From NCBI GenBank assembly GCA_020429465.1, contig JAGQLH010000044.1:1-11469 (forward strand): 11,469 nt of DNA, written 5' to 3'. This document shows positions 1 through 6,119 of this stretch, in pieces (the first letter of the stretch is position 1; the number at the start of each line of letters is the position of its first letter). The translations under genes were made by a program, and so were the position numbers. This DNA is from Candidatus Dojkabacteria bacterium (GTDB lineage: Bacteria; Patescibacteriota; Dojkabacteria; B142; WJKM01). The notes under the pieces are model-generated. The model saw only the letters and a program-made list of their open reading frames with translations, did not search any database and was not told the DNA's origin.

Positions 1-1
1 T

Positions 2-544
2 AAACACAGACCTTCTGTCTTTGATATTCAATTTGATTTTTCAAAATTAGCAATCAAACTTGCCCCAAAACAACGAGTAGACCTCGGAGCCTTGGGAAAA
101 GGCTTTGCGATTCGTCTTGCCCGAAATCACTTACTCGCATGTGGCATTGAGAACTTCCTTATAAATGCTGGAGGAGATATATATGCTCATGGTATTAATC
201 AACATAATAATTTGTGGACAGCATCACTTTTCGATCCAAATAAATCCCTTACTAGCTCTTCTTACAAGGATAAAGGGATTGTACAATTAAAGAACGAAGC
301 ACTCGCATGCTCTGGCGGATGGGCACGTAAAGTAGGAGCATTCCATCATTTAATCAATCCAAATACTGGCGATCCAATTGGCACTAATAAAGGTCAAAAA
401 GTGATAAATAGCACTGAATTCAACAAAACCATTTATGTTAAAGCAAAAGACCCAGTCATCGCAGATGCATTCGCGACTTTATGCTTTCTCACCCCCAAAA
501 TTGATACGGAACTCCTCAAAAAATACTCAGTAACTATTTTATAA
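2..544 (+). CDS. apbE: ApbE-family FAD:protein FMN transferase, C-terminal part (5' end cut by window)
   Basis: ApbE enzymes move FMN from FAD onto a threonine of target flavoproteins, usually outside the membrane, using Mg2+. The frame is open from base 2 with no stop, so the gene starts before the window and the N-terminal part is missing. The TTG at 92 lies inside a conserved motif and is not the start. Family landmarks appear in the right order: VDLGALGKGFA (flavin-binding loop, codons near 77-109), INAGGDIYAHG, LACSGGWARK, HHLINPNTGDP (family form roughly H-I-x-[DN]-P-x-T-G) and ADAFAT near the C-terminus, which carries the Asp and Thr that bind Mg2+ in characterised members. Nothing suggests inactivation. 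It ends 7 bases before a convergent minus-strand gene. No flavoprotein substrate is visible in the window. The family call is firm; the substrate is unknown. Confidence 0.85.
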   Translation, partial: KHRPSVFDIQFDFSKLAIKLAPKQRVDLGALGKGFAIRLARNHLLACGIENFLINAGGDIYAHGINQHNNLWTASLFDPNKSLTSSSYKDKGIVQLKNEALACSGGWARKVGAFHHLINPNTGDPIGTNKGQKVINSTEFNKTIYVKAKDPVIADAFATLCFLTPKIDTELLKKYSVTIL

Positions 545-551
545 TCAATTA

Positions 552-1358
552 CTACCCGCGCCCTATTTTAAAATTTCCAATTCTCAATTTTCTTCCAGAT
601 CTATTCTTATACGTGTAGAATGCCCTGACAACATAGTAAGAAACGAGTAGATGTTTATTGTACTCGGAGAGATTAGATACAAAAAGCTCAAAAGGTAATC
701 CTGCACTAGAAAGAGAGATCTTCCATGGAATTTTTGCACATACTGTTGCATCCTTAACATCATGAAGTTCAAATCGATTATCACCTTTACCCCATTTTTC
801 TCTATATAACAAATTTTGTTGATCATCATAAATGTCAATTGTGAATTTTCCTTGAAAGACATCTTTCAAAGTTCCTACAGAAACATATCCTATGATTTTT
901 TCATCACAGATAACCTCCCACTTTTCCCCTCTGACCTTTAGTTCTAAATTTACATTGTTGTAATTGCACAATATTCGCCCAGATATATTTTTGCCAAAAA
1001 ATATTGAAGGTGCCTGTAGAATTCCAGCTGCTATTAAAGAATTATGATTATCAGCATTTTTTGCTCCTAATTTGAAATAATATCGCTCAAGGGAAAATTT
1101 CAAAAAGCCCTCAAATATCTTTCCATTGAATACCACTCCCTCCTTAATAGGAGTAAAGACAAGTGAATACTTTGAGGTCATGTCTTTGAATTCATCCCGT
1201 AGCAAATCCGGATTAGAAAATAATTCAGAGATTTTAATTGGGTATCTTTTGTTAAAAAGATAAAAAAATATACCAAGGAAAATTATTATCCCAAAAATAA
1301 TAATGCAATTTAATATAAGACCCTCTACCATATCCTGGAATATACTAGTCACTTCCAT
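552..1358 (-). CDS. Hypothetical single-pass membrane protein, 268 aa
   Basis: I do not recognise this protein. Residues about 11-34 form one strongly hydrophobic helix followed by a basic stretch (NKRYP), which fits an N-terminal anchor with the remaining ~230 residues as one soluble domain. That domain looks rich in beta strands: short alternating hydrophobic runs, glycine turns and paired phrases such as GYVSVG and FTIDIYDDQQNLLYREKW. A loose resemblance in rhythm to the Tubby/LURP-one beta-barrel fold is a guess only. The start at 1358 has no Shine-Dalgarno; Met10 is an alternative that would still keep the whole anchor. The gene lies divergent from parB, with a -10-like TATAAT at 1432-1427 on its strand, and converges on apbE. 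The uninterrupted length and intact membrane helix support a real gene. Confidence 0.7.
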   Translation of the reverse strand: MEVTSIFQDMVEGLILNCIIIFGIIIFLGIFFYLFNKRYPIKISELFSNPDLLRDEFKDMTSKYSLVFTPIKEGVVFNGKIFEGFLKFSLERYYFKLGAKNADNHNSLIAAGILQAPSIFFGKNISGRILCNYNNVNLELKVRGEKWEVICDEKIIGYVSVGTLKDVFQGKFTIDIYDDQQNLLYREKWGKGDNRFELHDVKDATVCAKIPWKISLSSAGLPFELFVSNLSEYNKHLLVSYYVVRAFYTYKNRSGRKLRIGNFKIGRG

Positions 1359-1426
1359 TACACTTTGAAATATTAATAAATGAAATACTACTTAATTTTA
1401 TCTCTTCTACCCACACAAGTAATACC

Positions 1427-1432
1427 ATTATA
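1427..1432 (-). promoter_or_regulatory. -10 box candidate for the membrane-protein gene
   Basis: On the minus strand these bases read TATAAT, about 70 bases before the start at 1358. No good -35 hexamer is present at 16-18 bases. It is a consensus -10 in an AT-rich divergent intergenic region, so support is moderate only. Confidence 0.35.
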
Positions 1433-1442
1433 AGAAAAAATC

Positions 1443-1471
1443 TTGTAAACTGTAGTAGTTTTTCATATACA
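1443..1471 (+). promoter_or_regulatory. Candidate promoter for parB
   Basis: TTGTAA (1443-1448), a 17-base spacer, then TATACA (1466-1471). Expected transcription start is near 1478, giving a leader of about 25 bases before the ATG at 1503. This is the only place in the window where I found both hexamers at ideal spacing. No Shine-Dalgarno lies between it and the start. Confidence 0.5.
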
Positions 1472-1502
1472 TTTTACTTAGCTTTACTGTCTAACTGAAA
1501 TT

Positions 1503-2357
1503 ATGTCTCAATCAACTGGATTAGGTCGTGGTCTTTCTTCGCTAATTTCGGATGAAACACTTGCTTCATTCAAACAAGCATATATACCCGATCTTCCCAT
1601 CGACAATATTATTCCGAACCAATACCAACCTCGTGTTGAAATGGATCCTTCTAAATTAGTTGAACTAGCAGATTCAATTAGAGAGCACGGAGTAATCGAG
1701 CCTTTAATTGTTACTCAAAACTCATCAACTGAATTCGAACTTATTGCAGGAGAACGCCGCTGGAGGGCTTCCAAGTTAGCTGGACTAAAAAAAGTACCGG
1801 TGGTTGTCAAAGACGCTTCACCACAACAGATGCTAGAACTTGCAATAGTTGAGAATATTCAACGAGAAGATTTAAACCCGCTCGAAGAAGCACTCTCATT
1901 TGATCATCTTGCAAAAAAGTTCAATTTGACACATGGGGACATAGCAAAAAAAGTTGGGTATAGCAGACCTGCAGTAGCAAACAAAATTAGGTTACTACAG
2001 TTGCCAGAAGAACTAAAAAAAGGATTGGTTTCTGGAACTATTTCGGAAGGACATGCACGTTCGTTACTAGGGTTGGACAATGTACAAACAATGGAAGCTG
2101 CATACAGAATTATAATACGGGATGGACTCAGTGTTCGTGCGACAGAAAAGCTTGTACAGAGATTGCGCCAAGAAAAGTCTACCAAGAAAAAACCAAAAAA
2201 GGTTTCTCTTACTCCAAAACTGAGAGAATTAGAGACAAAACTACAAAAATCAATTTCATCTGAGGTAAAACTTACCTATTCTTCTCACGGAGGTAAAATT
2301 ACTATTCCGTTCAAAAACGAAAAAGAATTACAAGAAATAATATCTCATATGTCCTAA
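1503..2357 (+). CDS. parB: Chromosome partitioning protein ParB (ParB/Spo0J family CTPase)
   Basis: ParB binds parS sites near the origin, loads as a CTP-dependent sliding clamp and works with ParA to segregate chromosomes. The 284 residues have the full family layout. LGRGLSSLI at residues 7-15 is the N-terminal region that in ParB proteins contacts ParA. The CTP-binding fold spans ~30-125, with GERRWRA at 83-89 and ENIQRED at 117-123. The helix-turn-helix for parS is at ~143-167 (HGDIAKKVGYSRPAV), and a C-terminal dimerisation domain lies at ~237-284 after a lysine-rich linker. Length is typical and no key residue is missing. No parA lies in this window. Upstream is a divergent promoter region; 46 bases downstream, with its own -10 box, is the amidase gene. 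The start has no Shine-Dalgarno, but it places LGRGLSSLI at the expected position. Confidence 0.93.
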   Translation: MSQSTGLGRGLSSLISDETLASFKQAYIPDLPIDNIIPNQYQPRVEMDPSKLVELADSIREHGVIEPLIVTQNSSTEFELIAGERRWRASKLAGLKKVPVVVKDASPQQMLELAIVENIQREDLNPLEEALSFDHLAKKFNLTHGDIAKKVGYSRPAVANKIRLLQLPEELKKGLVSGTISEGHARSLLGLDNVQTMEAAYRIIIRDGLSVRATEKLVQRLRQEKSTKKKPKKVSLTPKLRELETKLQKSISSEVKLTYSSHGGKITIPFKNEKELQEIISHMS

Positions 2358-2374
2358 AATTTGGTACTCTGTAG

Positions 2375-2380
2375 TATAAT
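2375..2380 (+). promoter_or_regulatory. -10 box for the amidase-DUF4214 gene
   Basis: A perfect TATAAT 24 bases before the ATG at 2404, inside the 12-base string GTAGTATAATTA (2371-2382). The same 12 bases recur at 3637-3648 upstream of rny. No TTGACA-like -35 is present at the usual distance (2352-2357 reads TCCTAA). Confidence 0.5.
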
Positions 2381-2403
2381 TATCCCATAGTTAAAAAGAA
2401 TCT

Positions 2404-3609
2404 ATGCCAAGAGTAATAATATCTGCTGGACACACATCACAGGATCCTGGGACAGCTTCAAATGGACTTCGAGAAGTTGATCTGACACGAGCAATTTCAC
2501 GTAAAATTATCCCCCACCTTAGGGCGAGTGGCGTAATTACGCTTTCCGTACCTCCGAACATGGATCTTTCACGAAGAATAGAATGGATAAATGGGACTGG
2601 TTACAGTGAAGATTTCAAAGATATAGCAATAGAGATTCATATTAACGATGGAAACAAGTCCGGTCTTGAATTTTGGCACAAAGGTAAAGATGGAGAAGAA
2701 TCCAAAAGGTTGGCGACCCAGATCATGGAAAGTACAACCAAGGAGACTTCATATGAAAACCAAGGGATAAAAAGTGAATTCGATCATGAATTTGGCTCTC
2801 TTGCTTTCATTAGCAACACAAAGACTATTTCGGTGCTATTAGAATGTCTCTACATTGACAATCCTGAAGACGCAAATAGGTTAAAAGATGAAAGCCAGTT
2901 GGAATTATTGGCCACAGGTATTGCAAAGGGAGTACTTACCTACCTTGGTGTACCATTTCGAAAAGCCCAGGCTACCGTGCCACCCAAAGTGACTCCCAAA
3001 CCTGAAGCAAAACCAATAAATAAACCAAGCATTCCAACATCAACACCTAATTTCTCGAAATCTAACGCTGCTCCTTCATTTAATAATAACTCAAGCCCTA
3101 CTCGGCCAAACGAACGCACTAATTCGTTTTCTCCGCCTGGAGTACCTAACCAGGCACCTCCTATGTCACGTGAACAACGCAAGGATATGGTTATGAAGAT
3201 GTACAATAAAGTACTTGGAAGAGAGCCTAATCAAAACGATTTAAACTATTTCCTCAACATAGGGATAACTGAAGAGAAGTTACTTTCTCGAATGATTGAT
3301 TCTCAAGAACATTTAGATATGGTGAAGGCAAAATCGGACTTTGACAAGGTGAAAAAGGAATATGAAAAACAAAAAACAACTCTTACCCGATTACGTGCAG
3401 AGTACCAAGATAATAGAGCTATGCTACAAAATCTGACAAAACTCTTACACCAGAAGAACAGAACGATCAGTGAAATGAAATCCCGGATGCAAAATCCAAC
3501 ACAATTTAGCACCCTAAATTCTTCCTCTTCTACTCCAAAAAATACTAAAAAATATAAGGGATCACTCTCAAGTAGAATATTCCATTTTTTTAGTAATATC
3601 CTTGGGTAA
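2404..3609 (+). CDS. N-acetylmuramoyl-L-alanine amidase (Amidase_3) fused to a DUF4214-like module and coiled coil
   Basis: The N-terminal ~185 residues match zinc-dependent Amidase_3 enzymes, which cut the amide bond between MurNAc and L-Ala in peptidoglycan. Expected metal ligands are His10 (SAGH), Glu24 (GLREVDLT) and His79 (EIHIND), with catalytic Glu147 (LLECLY); all are present, so the enzyme should be active. Residues ~188-255 are a Pro/Ser/Asn-rich linker. Residues ~260-305 (YNKVLGREPNQNDLNYFLN, then SQEHL) fit the DUF4214 pattern, a short helical module often found in surface or polysaccharide-related proteins. Residues ~308-362 are charged and heptad-like, probably a coiled coil. 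A Ser/Thr/Lys tail ends in a small hydrophobic patch (IFHFFSNILG). No signal peptide is visible: the protein begins MPRVIISAGH, with the first zinc ligand at residue 10. Secretion would need a non-classical route, or the target may be internal. The architecture is less usual than the catalytic call. Confidence 0.82.
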   Translation: MPRVIISAGHTSQDPGTASNGLREVDLTRAISRKIIPHLRASGVITLSVPPNMDLSRRIEWINGTGYSEDFKDIAIEIHINDGNKSGLEFWHKGKDGEESKRLATQIMESTTKETSYENQGIKSEFDHEFGSLAFISNTKTISVLLECLYIDNPEDANRLKDESQLELLATGIAKGVLTYLGVPFRKAQATVPPKVTPKPEAKPINKPSIPTSTPNFSKSNAAPSFNNNSSPTRPNERTNSFSPPGVPNQAPPMSREQRKDMVMKMYNKVLGREPNQNDLNYFLNIGITEEKLLSRMIDSQEHLDMVKAKSDFDKVKKEYEKQKTTLTRLRAEYQDNRAMLQNLTKLLHQKNRTISEMKSRMQNPTQFSTLNSSSSTPKNTKKYKGSLSSRIFHFFSNILG

Positions 3610-3636
3610 TTTTTCCTTTCCCTTACGTCTCTCTTG

Positions 3637-3648
3637 GTAGTATAATTA
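3637..3648 (+). promoter_or_regulatory. -10 box upstream of rny / candidate leader RNA
   Basis: TATAAT at 3641-3646 within GTAGTATAATTA, identical over 12 bases to the element before the amidase gene. TTGGTA (3634-3639) precedes it here, and the same hexamer occurs just before the other copy with different spacing. A transcript should begin near 3653, about 307 bases before the first possible rny start. Confidence 0.5.
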
Positions 3649-3652
3649 ACCG

Positions 3653-3845
3653 TAGAATGCTAGGTGACAGCTTTGGCACTCTAAAATAGTAAGAACGGTA
3701 TAGACTGTCAAAAAGAATTAACACAAGGGATGAGAACATTTGTTTGTAAAATTCATACAAATTTTCGAATATTTTATTCATGAAACAACAAATACTACAA
3801 CGGCTTTTGCTTTAGATTTATAAGTTGAATATCTCAGCTTTTTTG
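3653..3845 (+). ncRNA. Candidate structured RNA or rny leader of about 190 bases
   Basis: This is the main content of the gene-poor stretch 3610-3959. It runs from the expected start after the TATAAT at 3641 to a terminator-like hairpin at 3822-3844. Two further stem candidates lie inside: TGACAG (3665-3670) with CTGTCA (3705-3710), and ATTTGTT (3738-3744) with AACAAAT (3787-3793). I found no convincing open frame here and no match to tmRNA, SRP RNA, RNase P RNA or a tRNA. It could be an independent small RNA, or a 5' leader that ends most transcripts before rny. The identity is unknown and the boundaries are inferred. Confidence 0.3.
3822..3844 (+). terminator. Terminator-like hairpin between the leader promoter and rny
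   Basis: AAGTTGA (3822-3828), loop ATATC, then TCAGCTT (3834-3840), forming 7 pairs with one G-U. The downstream arm runs into a row of six T (3839-3844). The shape is that of an intrinsic terminator, but the stem is short and A/T-rich. It sits about 190 bases after the -10 at 3641 and 116 bases before the rny anchor start, so rny would need read-through or a second promoter. TTGCAG (3906) with TATATC (3927) at 15-base spacing is a weak candidate. Confidence 0.4.
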
Positions 3846-3959
3846 TCGTTATATACCTAGTATTCATGATTGTTTATGAAAAACCTCCGCTAGTTTAATT
3901 CCTCTTTGCAGAATACCTATATTGTTTATATCGGTTACATTATTTTTGTAGAAAATACG

Positions 3960-4028
3960 ATGGAAATACTCCTTATACTACTAAGCGTACTCGCTACGAT
4001 TGGTATAGCTGGGGGCGTCTTTTTCTAA
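3960..4028 (+). pseudogene. rny: Membrane-anchor segment of RNase Y, closed by an in-frame TAA
   Basis: ATG at 3960 opens a 22-codon frame encoding MEILLILLSVLATIGIAGGV followed by FF, then TAA at 4026-4028. This is exactly the kind of N-terminal transmembrane helix that starts RNase Y. The frame is the same as the main rny frame: after the stop come five Lys codons and LEEKLKDPKYVEMSEEQ, running into the body. Anchor, stop position and body together make 513 codons, the usual family size, so the segment belongs to rny and is not an independent gene. A single base change turning TAA into a tyrosine codon (TAC or TAT) would restore the protein. As given, the segment could be a genuine mutation, a sequencing or assembly error beside the A17 run, or a separately made 22-residue membrane peptide. 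Confidence 0.7.
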
Positions 4029-4043
4029 AAAAAAAAAAAAAAA
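4027..4043 (+). repeat. 17-base poly-A run in rny
   Basis: Seventeen consecutive A's, the longest homopolymer I noticed in the window. The first two complete the TAA stop and the other fifteen read as five Lys codons at the junction of membrane anchor and coiled coil. Such runs are prone to polymerase slippage and to sequencing error. A length change alone cannot remove the stop, because TAA uses the first two A's of the run. Confidence 0.9.
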
Positions 4044-4073
4044 CTTGAAGAAAAACTTAAAGATCCCAAGTAT

Positions 4074-5501
4074 GTGGAAATGTCAGAAGAACAAGCGATT
4101 GAGAAAGCTAGTTCAAAGGCACAAGGAATAATTCGTGAAGCGGAAGAGAAAGCAACAGCAATTAAAGTAAAGGCTGAAAAATCAGCCCAAGATGCCCACA
4201 AAAATTTAGTTGATCAAGAGGAACGTCTTGATAAACGAGAAAAATCATTACTTGAACGATCAAAAAGTATCGATTCTCGTTATGACGCACTTGAGAAACA
4301 AGAAGCAGAACTTGAAAGCGCAAAGCTAGAAATAAAAAACCTCAAGGACGAACTTGAAACCAAACTAGAAAAAATTGCTAATCTGTCCCGAGAAGAGGCA
4401 AAAGAACAATTAATGAAGGAAGTTGAAGAAACTCTTGCGGAAATGATTGCAAAGCGTATTAGAGATTCAGAGTTCAAACTCCAATCAGAAGTTGAAGAAC
4501 AATCAAAGAATTTATTGATTGATGCAATGCAAAGAAGTGCTACTGATTATGTAGCAGAAACAACTTCTACAACAATTGAAATAGAAAAAGATGAGCTCAA
4601 AGGAAAGATTATTGGTAAAGACGGAAGAAATATTAGAGCATTCGAACGTATGACAGGAGTCGATATTATTATCGACGAAGCTCCAAATCAAGTAACCGTT
4701 TCATCTTTTGACCCTATTCGTCGTGAGGTTGCTGCAATTGCTATTTCAAAGCTACTTACAGATGGTAGAGTTCACCCTGGAACAATTGAAGAGACAATTC
4801 TAAATATAAAGGCTGATGTTGCAAAAGAGATTAAGAAGACTGGAGAAAAAATTGCATACGATACAGGATTTAATGACTTACCACCAGAAATTATCAAACT
4901 TCTTGGTAGATTTAAATACAGATTTAGTTATGGTCAAAACTTAGTAAAACATAGTCTAGAAATGGTAAATATTGGTCAGCAGATTGCCCAAGAGTTGGGT
5001 GCTGATGTAGCATTCACCAAAAAAGCTTGTCTCCTTCACGATATTGGAAAAGTCCTTACACATGAAATAGAAGGTAAACCACACCACCATATTTCAGGGG
5101 ATATTGTACGTAAATATCTAAAAGATGAAAAACTAGCAAATGCGGTAGAATCTCATCATGGTGATATTGAGCCAAAATCGAAAGAAGCGCTAATTGTTCA
5201 AATTGCAGATTCAATATCTGGTGCACGACCAGGTGCTCGAAGAGATAATTATGATGATTATGTTAAACGAGTTAAAGCCCTTGAAGATATTGCGAAAACA
5301 TATAAAGAAGTAAAACAAGCTTTCGCAATTCACGCAGGTCGCGAAGTACGGGTTATTATTGACGCAGAAAGAGCAGATGATAAACAAAGTAAGATTCTTG
5401 CCTTTAAGATTGCTAAGGAAATTGAAGATACACAAAGCTACCCTGGAACTGTAAAAGTGAATGTAATTCGAGAGGTTCGATTTGTCGAAGAAGCAAAATA
5501 A
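4074..5501 (+). CDS. rny: Ribonuclease Y (main body: coiled coil, KH and HD domains)
   Basis: RNase Y is the membrane-anchored endoribonuclease that starts mRNA decay in many bacteria. Counting from the GTG at 4074, residues 1-150 are a long, highly charged coiled coil. A KH RNA-binding domain follows at ~170-235 with the GKDG loop at 181-184. The HD phosphohydrolase domain at ~285-385 has His293 (VKHS), the LLHDIGK signature with H322-D323, and the SHHGD and ADSISGARPG motifs. The C-terminal region ends VNVIREVRFVEEAK. All catalytic signatures are intact. The frame continues in phase upstream through poly-Lys codons to the TAA at 4026, beyond which lies the membrane anchor. The 4074 GTG (or ATG at 4080) is therefore only the first usable start after the stop, with no Shine-Dalgarno. 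If translation does start here, the product is 475 residues and lacks its anchor, so would be soluble. A strong hairpin follows the stop codon. Confidence 0.92.
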   Translation: MEMSEEQAIEKASSKAQGIIREAEEKATAIKVKAEKSAQDAHKNLVDQEERLDKREKSLLERSKSIDSRYDALEKQEAELESAKLEIKNLKDELETKLEKIANLSREEAKEQLMKEVEETLAEMIAKRIRDSEFKLQSEVEEQSKNLLIDAMQRSATDYVAETTSTTIEIEKDELKGKIIGKDGRNIRAFERMTGVDIIIDEAPNQVTVSSFDPIRREVAAIAISKLLTDGRVHPGTIEETILNIKADVAKEIKKTGEKIAYDTGFNDLPPEIIKLLGRFKYRFSYGQNLVKHSLEMVNIGQQIAQELGADVAFTKKACLLHDIGKVLTHEIEGKPHHHISGDIVRKYLKDEKLANAVESHHGDIEPKSKEALIVQIADSISGARPGARRDNYDDYVKRVKALEDIAKTYKEVKQAFAIHAGREVRVIIDAERADDKQSKILAFKIAKEIEDTQSYPGTVKVNVIREVRFVEEAK

Positions 5502-5507
5502 CCAAAT

Positions 5508-5534
5508 TTATGGGGCATCTAAGATGCCCCATAA
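5508..5534 (+). terminator. Hairpin after rny, likely intrinsic terminator
   Basis: TTATGGGGCATC (5508-5519), loop TAA, GATGCCCCATAA (5523-5534): a perfect 12-pair stem with a GC core and 3-base loop, 6 bases after the rny stop. The bases that follow (GCTTTACTCC) are not a true U-run, so it may act as a 3'-end stabiliser or a weak terminator. It is the strongest hairpin I saw in the window. Confidence 0.65.
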
Positions 5535-5570
5535 GCTTTACTCCAAATTATTCTAAACAACTCCAGACAT

Positions 5571-6110
5571 ATGCATCGTAAATTACTACTCTCACAGCTA
5601 GAAAACTATTCTCCAGAGGATGCCAACGAACGGAAAATGCATTCTCACGTAGTAGAGTTTGTCTCCTCTACCCCTACATGTTTTAACAGAGAACATAGTG
5701 AAGGTCATATTACAGGATCTGGGTGGGTTACAAATAAAGATTTCACTAAGGCATTGTTGATTCAACATAAGCTTTATAAAAGATGGTTTCAACCAGGAGG
5801 ACATGCTGATGGAGAATCTGACATTCTCAGTGTTGCTCGTAGGGAAGTTATTGAAGAAACTGGACTTAAACATATAACTCCATATACAACAGAGATATTT
5901 GATATTGATGTCCATGAGGTCTCATTTCCAAATCTTCACTTACATTACGATATACGATTTCTCTTTATTGCTGACGAATTAGAACCCATCCGTTTTCAAG
6001 AGGAGGAGGTAGATGATGCTCGTTGGATTTCATTCGAAGAGATTTTACACTTCAATGATGAAGAATCTCGAAAAAGAATGATGAGAAAGACAATTTCACT
6101 TCAAAAGTAA
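5571..6110 (+). CDS. NUDIX hydrolase
   Basis: NUDIX enzymes hydrolyse nucleoside diphosphates linked to another group, such as damaged nucleotides, nucleotide sugars or cofactors. The 179 residues carry the box at 77-99: G77, then HADGE, then a helix with REVIEETGL at 91-99, giving the Mg2+-binding R-E-x-x-E-E core. The usual pattern G-x5-E-x7-R-E has Glu seven residues after the glycine start; here that place is Ser83 and a Glu sits one position earlier (E82), a mild deviation. QPGGH just before the box is typical. The substrate cannot be read from the sequence. The gene lies after the rny hairpin on the same strand, with no Shine-Dalgarno, and ends 9 bases from the convergent HEPN gene with no terminator between them. 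Confidence 0.88.
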   Translation: MHRKLLLSQLENYSPEDANERKMHSHVVEFVSSTPTCFNREHSEGHITGSGWVTNKDFTKALLIQHKLYKRWFQPGGHADGESDILSVARREVIEETGLKHITPYTTEIFDIDVHEVSFPNLHLHYDIRFLFIADELEPIRFQEEEVDDARWISFEEILHFNDEESRKRMMRKTISLQK

Positions 6111-6119
6111 GTTCTCATA

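Noticed and set aside
3162..3177. A parS-like palindrome centred on CACGTG inside the amidase gene, just downstream of parB; a second, weaker one at 2493-2508.
   Set aside because: Compared with the Spo0J-type 16-base consensus, the first matches about 12 of 16 and the second about 11. Both lie in coding sequence and neither is a clean palindrome, so chance is a fair explanation.
4026..4028. UAA read as an amino acid (recoding) to explain the rny stop.
   Set aside because: TAA is the normal stop of most genes in this window, including rny itself, and the known code change in some candidate-phyla bacteria concerns UGA. A mutation or sequencing error is simpler.
4020..4043. Programmed frameshifting at the T5/A17 region to produce full-length RNase Y.
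   Set aside because: The frames before and after the stop are the same, so bypass would need two compensating shifts. The site CTTTTTCTAA is not a standard slippery heptamer.
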